NCBI GenBank assembly: GCA_002394525.1
Contig: DGUF01000288.1
Location: forward strand, 3,609 to 19,942
Direction of reading: 5' to 3'
From: Lachnospiraceae bacterium UBA4317
GTDB taxonomy: Bacteria; Bacillota_A; Clostridia; Lachnospirales; Lachnospiraceae
Length of the DNA: 16,334 bases
Of the stretch, positions 6,311 to 12,040 are shown piece after piece (position 1 is the first letter of the stretch; each line of letters starts with the position of its first letter). The position numbers and the translations under genes were made by a program. The notes below the pieces were generated by a model, which ran no database searches, was not told the DNA's origin, and saw only the letters and a list, made by a program, of their open reading frames with translations.

Positions 6311-6383
6311 GCGATAGTAGTACAGTTGGTAGTACGCCACCTTGCCAAGGTGGAGGTCGCGAGTTCGAGCCTCGTCTATCGCT
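6311..6383 (+). tRNA. tRNA-Gly (anticodon GCC), second copy
   Basis: Identical over all 73 bases to the copy at 6174 and separated from it by 64 bases with no promoter of its own, so the two are probably processed from one transcript ending at the terminator at 6391. Confidence 0.97.
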
Positions 6384-6390
6384 CTCACAG

Positions 6391-6424
6391 AGCCCGGAAT
6401 CCATGATTGGTTTCCGGGTTTTTT
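6391..6424 (+). terminator. Rho-independent terminator of the tRNA unit
   Basis: AGCCCGGAA (6391-6399) pairs with TTCCGGGTT (6412-6420) including one G-U pair. The stem is extended by CC/GG across one mismatch, and TTTTTT ends at 6424. Confidence 0.92.
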
Positions 6425-6435
6425 CTGTATTACCG

Positions 6436-6576
6436 CCGGGACAGAGAAGTCCCGGGGATTTTTGAAGCTTATTGAGGGGCGGACAGGCCCCGGGGATTTT
6501 ATGAATCTTATTGCGGGGACAGAGAAGTCCCGGGGGTTTTGAAGCTTATTGAGGGGTGGACAGGCCCCGGATTTTT
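6436..6576 (+). repeat. Array of four hairpin repeat units (about 38 bp each, period 77 bp as pairs)
   Basis: Four successive units each consist of a G+C-rich hairpin, a short G-run and a T-run. Hairpins 1 and 3 are GGGAC-AGAGAA-GTCCC (6438-6453 and 6516-6531). Hairpins 2 and 4 are GGGG / CCCC stems around a loop containing GGACAG (6476-6491 and 6553-6568). T-runs follow at 6459-6463, 6497-6500, 6537-6540 and 6572-6576. The linker GAAGCTTATTG, or the variant GAATCTTATTG, separates the first three units from the next. The array fills the gap between the tRNA terminator and the TraX-like gene. Each hairpin looks like a terminator on the plus strand. I do not recognise the repeat family. Confidence 0.8.
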
Positions 6577-6601
6577 GCCCTTTTACGGATCGGGGGAAAC
6601 C

Positions 6602-7459
6602 ATGCATTTTTTGAGGGAAAAGATGGAGGAAATAGAGCAGCTCAGGGTCTATCTGCCGCCGGTGGATGAGGGGAAGCTGAAGAAATTCGCGGCCCTGGTC
6701 ATGCTGATCGATCATTTCGCCTATGCTTTTCTGGAGCGGGTGAGGACCCAGGAGGGGCGGCCCCTGATGTTTTCTCTGCAGGGGGGATTTCTGCTGGACC
6801 GGATCCTGCGGGCCGTCGGCCGGCAGGCCTTTCCGATTTTCTGTTTCTTTCTGGTGGAGGGCTTTTTTTACACGAGCAGCAGGTGGAAGTATTTTGTCCG
6901 GCTCTTTCTGTTCGCTGTGCTCTCCCAGATTCCCTTTCAGTTCTGCCTCTTTCCGCAGGCCGATGTCCTGCATCTGAATGTGATCGGCACCCTGTGCCTG
7001 GGCTATCTGGCCATCTGGTGCCTCGAGGAGCTGGGTAAGGCTTTTACGCGGCAGGCGGGAAAAGGCGGAGAGGAGCTGCAGGCCGGGGCGCGCGCGCCGG
7101 GATGGAGCCTGAGGGGACTTTCTCCTGTGTATGCCCTGCTCCTGCTCATAGCCTTTGGCGGGACGGTCACAGGCTTTGGCCGGCTGGCGCAGGCGCTCCG
7201 CAGCGATTACAGCTACGGGGGCGTGGGCCTGATCGTGATCCTCTATCTGCTGCGGGAATACAGATTTGCGGCCCTCTTCATTTCATGGGTCTGGATGTCG
7301 TGGTATAATGGTTTTGAGGTCTACGCGGCGCCGGCCTTTTTCCTTCTGGCCTGTTACAACGGGAAGCGGGGAAAGCAGTCCAAGTATTTCTTCTATTTCT
7401 TTTATCCCGCCCACCTGCTGGTCCTGTGGCTGGTCCGCAGGTATCTGTACGGGTATTGA
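6602..7459 (+). CDS. TraX family membrane protein
   Basis: A 285-residue polytopic membrane protein matching the TraX family throughout: KLKKFAALVMLIDHF near the N terminus, RQAFPIFCFFLVEGFFYT, a LNVIGTLCLGYLAIW segment, YGGVGLIVILYLLR, and a C-terminal KYFFYFFYPAHLLVL. F-plasmid TraX acetylates pilin, but chromosomal homologues in Firmicutes are not tied to conjugation, and none of the neighbours is a transfer gene. The frame opens earlier at 6539, inside the hairpin array. The ATG at 6602 is chosen because CGGGGGAAA precedes it and the earlier part is repeat-derived. ATG 6623 is a further alternative. A Gly/Ala-rich hydrophilic stretch (about residues 151-171) interrupts the membrane segments. 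Confidence 0.92.
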   Translation: MHFLREKMEEIEQLRVYLPPVDEGKLKKFAALVMLIDHFAYAFLERVRTQEGRPLMFSLQGGFLLDRILRAVGRQAFPIFCFFLVEGFFYTSSRWKYFVRLFLFAVLSQIPFQFCLFPQADVLHLNVIGTLCLGYLAIWCLEELGKAFTRQAGKGGEELQAGARAPGWSLRGLSPVYALLLLIAFGGTVTGFGRLAQALRSDYSYGGVGLIVILYLLREYRFAALFISWVWMSWYNGFEVYAAPAFFLLACYNGKRGKQSKYFFYFFYPAHLLVLWLVRRYLYGY

Positions 7460-7552
7460 GGGGAGACTGCCGGCGGGACCAGGTGAAGGAATGCTGCAGG
7501 AGGCCTGCGGCCTGCAATATTATTTGAAAAAACAGCATCTCTGGAGGATATT

Positions 7553-9154
7553 ATGGAACTTCAGTTTATCGGGGCGTGTCATGAGGTGACGGGGAGCTGT
7601 CACTTTTTACAGGTGGGATCCAAAAATATTCTGGTCGACTGCGGTATGCGGCAGGGCGGCATGAAGTTTGAGAATGTGCCGCTGCCTGTCGACGCCTCCA
7701 AAATAGATTTTGTCGTGGTGACGCATGCCCATATCGACCATACGGGTATGCTGCCAAAGCTCTACCAGGACGGCTTCCGGGGCCAGGTCGTGGCGACGGA
7801 GGCGACCGCCAGTCTCTGCGACATCATGCTCCGCGATTCCGCCCACATCCAGACCATGGAGGCGGAGTGGAGAAATAAAAAGGACAAGAGGACCGGTCAT
7901 GAGGAGAGGGTGGAGCCCATCTATACGATGGAGGACGCCATGAACCTGATCCACCTGATCGCGCCCTATTCCTACGATAAGATCTACACCCTGTGCGACG
8001 GGGTGCGTTTCCGCTTTACTGACATCGGCCATCTGCTGGGTTCGGCCAGCGTCGAGATGTGGCTGTCGGAGGGCAGGACGGAGAAAAAGATTGTCTTTTC
8101 CGGCGATATCGGCAACAAGGACCAGCCCCTGCTCAAGGACCCGGTCAATACCGCCGGGGCCGACTATGTTGTCATGGAGTCGACCTACGGGGACCGGCTG
8201 CACGATGACGTGAAGGAGGATCCGATCGAGGAACTGACCAGGATCCTCCGGGATACCTTCACCAGGGGCGGCAATGTCGTGATCCCGGCTTTTGCGGTGG
8301 GCAGGACCCAGGTCATGCTCTATTATCTGAGACAGATCAAGCAGAACAAGCTGCTGCCGGAATTTCAGAATTTCCCGGTCTATGTCGACAGCCCCCTGGC
8401 GGTCTCCGCGACAGAGATCTTTCTGGAAAATGAGGAGACCTGCTATGATGACGAGGCCCTGGCCCTGATCCATTCCGGGGTCAATCCGGTCACCTTCCCG
8501 GGCCTGATGCTTACGATCTCGACCGAGGAGTCCAAGGCCATCCTGGAGGACTTTACGCCCAAGGTCATCATCAGCGCCTCCGGGATGTGCGACGCGGGCA
8601 GGATCAAGCACCACCTCAAGCACAATCTGTGGAAGCCGGAGAGCACCATCCTCTTTGTGGGCTATCAGTCGGAGGGATCCCCCGGCAGGCGGATCCTGGA
8701 CGGGGCGGAGGAGATCAAGATCTTTGGCGAGCCGGTCGCGGTAAAGGCCAAAATCGAAAGCATAAAGAGCCTGTCCGGCCACGCCGACCGGGACGGGCTC
8801 CTGGACTGGATCGGCGGCTTTGAGACCAAACCCCGCCAGGTCTTTGTCGTCCACGGCGACGACCAGGTCGCGACGGAATTTGCCATGCTCCTGGGCGATA
8901 AGGGATATACGGCCATGGCCCCCTTCAGCGGGACCCGCTACGATCTGGCGACCGGCAAGTTTATCGAGGTCACGAAGGGTGTCCCGATCTCCAGGGCGGC
9001 CAGGGAGCGCGTGATCTCGGATTCCTATACCAAGCTCAAGCTCACCTCCAAGCGCCTGCAGGAGCTGGTGGATGTGAGCACAGGCCTTCCCAACAAGGAC
9101 CTGAACAAGTTCACGGCAGAGCTGGAGAAGCTGATCGAAAAATACCGCAGGTGA
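7553..9154 (+). CDS. Metallo-beta-lactamase / beta-CASP ribonuclease-like protein (YSH1/CPSF73 type)
   Basis: A 533-residue protein with a complete beta-lactamase plus beta-CASP plus RMMBL architecture. Visible motifs are HAHIDH (58-63), GHLLGSA (159-165), SGDIG (183-187), ESTYGDR (209-215), PAFAVGRTQ (245-253), SPLAV (280-284), SASGMCDAG (341-349), FVGYQSEGSPGR (368-379), GHADRDGL (409-416) and VHGD (433-436). The family includes RNA endo/exonucleases related to CPSF73 and bacterial TTHA0252, acting on RNA in the cytoplasm with two zinc ions. This is distinct from RNase J. A lysine-rich C-terminal tail (about 480-533) is a species or group feature. GGAGG 6 bases before the ATG sets the start. 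Its 94-base upstream gap has no clear promoter, so it may be cotranscribed with the TraX-like gene. Confidence 0.94.
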   Translation: MELQFIGACHEVTGSCHFLQVGSKNILVDCGMRQGGMKFENVPLPVDASKIDFVVVTHAHIDHTGMLPKLYQDGFRGQVVATEATASLCDIMLRDSAHIQTMEAEWRNKKDKRTGHEERVEPIYTMEDAMNLIHLIAPYSYDKIYTLCDGVRFRFTDIGHLLGSASVEMWLSEGRTEKKIVFSGDIGNKDQPLLKDPVNTAGADYVVMESTYGDRLHDDVKEDPIEELTRILRDTFTRGGNVVIPAFAVGRTQVMLYYLRQIKQNKLLPEFQNFPVYVDSPLAVSATEIFLENEETCYDDEALALIHSGVNPVTFPGLMLTISTEESKAILEDFTPKVIISASGMCDAGRIKHHLKHNLWKPESTILFVGYQSEGSPGRRILDGAEEIKIFGEPVAVKAKIESIKSLSGHADRDGLLDWIGGFETKPRQVFVVHGDDQVATEFAMLLGDKGYTAMAPFSGTRYDLATGKFIEVTKGVPISRAARERVISDSYTKLKLTSKRLQELVDVSTGLPNKDLNKFTAELEKLIEKYRR

Positions 9155-9277
9155 GAGGCCCGGGACCTGTACCGGCTGACCGCGTAAGGGGTGGAACGGC
9201 GGGGGTTCCGGGATCTGCCGCATGATAAGGTGAGAGGCCCCGGGCTGCATCGGCTGACCGCGCCTGCCGCATGATAA
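9150..9277 (+). repeat. Imperfect duplicated segment between the beta-CASP gene and folA
   Basis: GGTGAGAGGCCC...CGGCTGACCGCG occurs at 9150-9184 and 9229-9262. Exact copies of CTGCCGCATGATAA lie at 9215-9228 and 9264-9277. The first copy includes the stop codon of the upstream gene. A related third copy (GGCCCCGGG, then CGGCTGA and CATGTAA) lies downstream of htpG at about 14165-14207. There is no T-run, so it is not an obvious terminator. Confidence 0.75.
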
Positions 9278-9291
9278 TAAAGGAGTAAAGA

Positions 9292-9789
9292 ATGAATCTG
9301 ATCGCTTGTGTCGACAGTAACTGGGCAATCGGCAACAAAGGCCAGCTTCTGGTGAGGATTCCCAATGATCACAAGATGTTCCGCCAGGAGACCCTGGGCA
9401 AGGTCATTGTCTACGGGCGCAAGACCCTGGAGACCTTTCCCATGGCCAGGCCTCTGGACCAGAGGACCAATATCATTTTATCGACAGACCGGGACCTGAC
9501 TGTCCGCGGGGCCCGGGTCGTCCACAGCGTCGAAGAGGCCCTGGAGGCCTGCGCGGACTATCCGTCGGAGGATGTCTACATCATCGGCGGCGCCAGTATC
9601 TACAGGCAGATGCTCCCCTACTGTGACACCGCCCATATCACGAAAGTGGACTACGCCTATGAGGCGGACGCCTTTTTCCCGGATCTGGATGCGGACCCGG
9701 AGTGGGAGATCACGGCGGACAGCGATGAGCAGACCTATTTTGATATTGCCTACAGTTTTGTGAAATACGAGAGGAAACAGACGTCTTGA
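9292..9789 (+). CDS. folA: Dihydrofolate reductase
   Basis: A 165-residue enzyme that reduces dihydrofolate with NADPH. Family features are MNLIACVDSNWAIGNKG at the N terminus, the acidic catalytic residue D26 in IPNDHKMF, VYGRKTLETFP (41-50), VYIIGGASIYRQ (95-106) with the GG of the cofactor loop, and ITKVD (116-120). The tryptophan that precedes this region in E. coli DHFR (W22) is replaced by valine (V21). Similar loop variants occur in clostridial enzymes, as I recall. AAAGGAG 6 bases before the ATG is an excellent ribosome binding site. It heads a tightly packed cluster with the lipoprotein and YdcF genes. No thymidylate synthase gene is adjacent. Confidence 0.95.
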   Translation: MNLIACVDSNWAIGNKGQLLVRIPNDHKMFRQETLGKVIVYGRKTLETFPMARPLDQRTNIILSTDRDLTVRGARVVHSVEEALEACADYPSEDVYIIGGASIYRQMLPYCDTAHITKVDYAYEADAFFPDLDADPEWEITADSDEQTYFDIAYSFVKYERKQTS

Positions 9790-9794
9790 GATTG

Positions 9795-10892
9795 ATGAAA
9801 AATAGAAAGAAATGGCTGCGGGCCGGAGAACTCCGCCGGGGCGTCGGCGCTGTCGGGAAAAGGACCGGCGGGAAAAGGGTCCCGGCCCTGCTGGTCCTTC
9901 TGCTGTGTATGGTCCTGCTGGCCGGCTGCGGCCGGTCCCTGGTCATCACGACAGGCTTCGGCCGGGGAGAGGTCTTCCGGCTGGGAAAGGCCAGGGGCAG
10001 GATCTCCGAGATCCGGGTCTACATGCTGGACCTGCAGAAGCAGAGCGAGGCCCTCTACGGGCAGGCGATCTGGGACAGCGCGGACGCGGAGAGGATGCAG
10101 CAGGCGGTCAAGGACCAGGCCCTGTCACAGCTGACCCGGGTCAAGGCCCTGGGCCAGATCGCGATCAGCCGCAATGTCATGCTGACCAAGGAAGAGGAGC
10201 GGCGGACGGAGGAGGCCGTTCAGGCCTGCTACGCGGGCTTCTCGGAGGAGGAGAAAAAATATCTGGACCTGGACGAGAAGGACCTGCTCAAGATGTACCG
10301 GGAGTATGCCCTCGCGGACAGGATGTGGAAGAGCCTGGGGGATTCGGCCGAGGAGACCTACGAGGACTACTACAGGAATACCCAGTGCGACCTCAACACC
10401 CGCTACTGGCAGAAGGTCAGCCTGAAGAGGGTGGAGGGAGACCCGGCTGTCCCCGGCTTCGCCCAGTGCTACCAGAATGCCTTTGAGGGCCTGGACTTTT
10501 TTGAAATGAAAGACAAGGAAAACGAAGGGGACGGCCAGGAGGATCCTGAGGCCGGGGGCGCTGAGGAAGAGTCCTCTGATGCTGAAAAAGAAACTTCCGG
10601 AGGGGAAGAAGAGTCCTCTGAAGCTGAAAAAGAAGCTGAAAAAGAAGCTTCCGGTGACGGGGCAGAGCCTGCGGAATCCGGAGAGGAGCCTGCGGCGGCC
10701 GATCAGAAAAAGGCTGAGAAGTCTGCGGACCAGAAGACCGACGCTGAGGCCGGTCAGAAAAAGGCTGAGGAGTCTGCGGACAAGAAGACCGATGTGGCGG
10801 CCGGTCAGAAGAAGACTGAGGAGTCCGCGGACAAGAAGACCGATGCGGATTCCGGCTCAGACCGGAAGACAGAAAAACAGGAGGCCCAATGA
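9795..10892 (+). CDS. Lipoprotein with a SurA/PrsA-like N-terminal region and a repetitive charged C terminus
   Basis: A 365-residue protein. A basic n-region and hydrophobic segment end in the lipobox LLAGC (C45), so it should be a lipid-anchored extracytoplasmic protein. The middle (about 55-235) is helical, with VFRLGKARGRISEIRVYMLDLQ and many E/K/Q, and resembles SurA_N/PrsA-type chaperone domains of clostridial foldase-like lipoproteins. No parvulin peptidyl-prolyl isomerase domain is visible. The remainder, about residues 240-365, is low-complexity: glutamate/serine-rich, then three 17-residue repeats. Start choice: ATG 9795 gives a sensible signal peptide. TTG 9786 overlaps the folA stop (TTGA) and lies 11 bases after GAGG, so it is a real alternative adding three residues. 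It overlaps the next gene by four bases. Confidence 0.8.
   Translation: MKNRKKWLRAGELRRGVGAVGKRTGGKRVPALLVLLLCMVLLAGCGRSLVITTGFGRGEVFRLGKARGRISEIRVYMLDLQKQSEALYGQAIWDSADAERMQQAVKDQALSQLTRVKALGQIAISRNVMLTKEEERRTEEAVQACYAGFSEEEKKYLDLDEKDLLKMYREYALADRMWKSLGDSAEETYEDYYRNTQCDLNTRYWQKVSLKRVEGDPAVPGFAQCYQNAFEGLDFFEMKDKENEGDGQEDPEAGGAEEESSDAEKETSGGEEESSEAEKEAEKEASGDGAEPAESGEEPAAADQKKAEKSADQKTDAEAGQKKAEESADKKTDVAAGQKKTEESADKKTDADSGSDRKTEKQEAQ
10704..10856 (+). repeat. Three tandem 51-bp (17-codon) repeats in the lipoprotein gene
   Basis: Units at 10704-10754, 10755-10805 and 10806-10856 encode the pattern QKK-(A/T)-E-(K/E)-SAD-(Q/K)-KTD followed by four variable residues. Diverged Glu/Ser-rich repeats (EEESS...EAEKE) precede them from about 10563. 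The repeats keep the frame, so they lengthen a flexible tail. Confidence 0.88.
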
Positions 10893-11683
10893 TCAGGGCG
10901 GCAGGGATCCTGCTGGCTGCCCTGGGAGGCACGGGCATGGTCTGCTTCCTCCTGCCGGTCCTGGCCAGCAGGATCGTCAATATCGGCAATGCCGTGGGAT
11001 TTCTGGTATCTGCCCTCCTGCTGGTCTGGGGACTTGATCATAAGAGAATCCATATGCTTCTGGGGGCTGCCTGGAGCCGGGGCGGATTACCGGCCCGGGC
11101 GGCCCTTGTTCTTGCAGGGCTGACCGCGGCGGCAGCTCTGGCGGCTGTCCTTTACCTGTCGGCCATGATCGTGGGCGGCGCCCTGCGCCGGCCGGACCCC
11201 CGGGCCACTGTCCTGGTCCTGGGCTGCGAGGTAAGGGGGGACAGGCCCTCGCGGATGCTGGCCGCCCGGATCGACGCGGCGCGGCGCTGGCTTGAAGACC
11301 ACCCGGATGCCTCCTGCGTCCTGTCGGGCGGCAAGGGGGAGGACGAGGATATCTCCGAGGCGGAATGCATGTACCGGTGCCTGACCGCGGCCGGCATCGC
11401 CCCGGACCGTCTGTTCATGGAGGAAAGGTCCACCTCGACCCGGGAGAACCTGCTTTTTTCCATCAGAATCATGAGGGAAAAGGGACTCCTCGGGGACGAC
11501 GGCAGGAGCGGAGAGCTCGCCATCGTCACCAACGAATTTCATGCCTGCCGGGCCATTCTGACGGCGGAGAGCTTCGGGATCCGGGCGGGGGCCGTTCCGG
11601 CTGCCTCGCCCTGGTGGCTGCTGCCGACATTTTTTGTGAGAGAGCTTTTCGGCATGCCGGCTTATATGCTGGGGCTGAAGTGA
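10889..11683 (+). CDS. YdcF/SanA-type DUF218 membrane protein
   Basis: A 264-residue protein with three N-terminal hydrophobic segments (about 4-25, 34-48, 70-96) followed by a DUF218 domain. Domain motifs are VLVLGCEVRGDRPSRMLAARI (108-128), SGGKGEDEDISEAECM (146-161), EERSTSTRENLLFS (178-191) and IVTNEFHACRA (212-222). Relatives (ElyC, SanA, YdcF) act in envelope or cell-wall precursor maintenance, but their chemistry is unsettled. The start codon overlaps the upstream stop (ATGA), so the lipoprotein and this protein are translationally coupled and may work together at the membrane. Confidence 0.92.
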   Translation: MIRAAGILLAALGGTGMVCFLLPVLASRIVNIGNAVGFLVSALLLVWGLDHKRIHMLLGAAWSRGGLPARAALVLAGLTAAAALAAVLYLSAMIVGGALRRPDPRATVLVLGCEVRGDRPSRMLAARIDAARRWLEDHPDASCVLSGGKGEDEDISEAECMYRCLTAAGIAPDRLFMEERSTSTRENLLFSIRIMREKGLLGDDGRSGELAIVTNEFHACRAILTAESFGIRAGAVPAASPWWLLPTFFVRELFGMPAYMLGLK

Positions 11684-11686
11684 GAT

Positions 11687-11816
11687 GTGTGACAAGGGGA
11701 CAGGCACTCTGTGTGACAAGGGGTGGTGTGACAAGGGGACAGGCACTCTGTCACAGTAATGTGACAGAGTGCCTGTCCCCTTGTCACACCCCGGTCACAC
11801 AGCCCCGGTCACACAG
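11687..11816. repeat. TGTGACA/GGGGACAGGC dispersed repeat block with a perfect 31-bp inverted repeat
   Basis: GTGTGACAAGGGGACAGGCA plus CTCTGT occurs at 11687-11712. A partial copy follows at 11711-11723, then a full copy from 11728, then an inverted copy. Bases 11725-11755 are perfectly complementary to 11760-11790, leaving the four-base loop GTAA. A 14-bp unit CCCCGGTCACACAG is then tandemly repeated (11789-11802, 11803-11816). The same family occurs at bases 1-51. The block lies just after the YdcF stop. No T-run follows the hairpin on the plus strand, but it could still act as a transcription barrier or RNA stabiliser. No transposase is present in the window. Confidence 0.9.
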
Positions 11817-11877
11817 CCCCCTGTCGCCGCTCTTTGTCCCCCGGTCACATCTTCCCCGGATAACCATCCGCTCTTTG

Positions 11878-11904
11878 TTAGCACTCATAACCAATGAGTG
11901 CTAA
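11878..11904 (+). promoter_or_regulatory. CIRCE operator (HrcA binding site) of htpG
   Basis: TTAGCACTC, nine bases, then GAGTGCTAA: a perfect match to the CIRCE consensus. It ends 7 bases upstream of the -35 hexamer of the htpG promoter, so HrcA repression of htpG is expected, with release on heat or protein-folding stress. Confidence 0.95.
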
Positions 11905-11911
11905 TTTTCTG

Positions 11912-11940
11912 TTGACATTTCTGCGCGCGGGGACTACAAT
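11912..11940 (+). promoter_or_regulatory. Sigma-A type promoter of htpG
   Basis: TTGACA (11912-11917) and TACAAT (11935-11940) are spaced 17 bases apart. Transcription should start near 11947, giving a 5' leader of about 94 bases. Confidence 0.9.
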
Positions 11941-11990
11941 CTTCTATGTTTTAAGAATCAGGTCAGTGAAACAGGCTTGACAGACCATAG

Positions 11991-12008
11991 AGCCGCGCCA
12001 GCGCGGCT
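11991..12008 (+). promoter_or_regulatory. GC-rich hairpin in the htpG 5' leader
   Basis: AGCCGCG (11991-11997) pairs with CGCGGCT (12002-12008) around the loop CCAG. Only three T follow, so it is unlikely to be an efficient terminator. It ends 20 bases before AGGAGG (12029-12034) and does not sequester it. It may stabilise the mRNA. Confidence 0.6.
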
Positions 12009-12040
12009 TTCATAACATAAGAGATTAGAGGAGGCGTATT

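Noticed and set aside
6436..6576. CRISPR array
   Set aside because: The regularly spaced units are hairpins with T-runs and almost no unique spacer sequence. Only four units exist and no cas genes are nearby.
6602..7459. Conjugative element inferred from the TraX-like gene
   Set aside because: No relaxase, coupling protein, type IV secretion or integrase genes are in the window. Chromosomal TraX-like genes are common in Clostridia.
7607..9328. 573-codon minus-strand frame opposite the beta-CASP gene
   Set aside because: It is the shadow of a clearly conserved gene on the plus strand. It has no recognisable motif and spans the repeat spacer and the start of folA.
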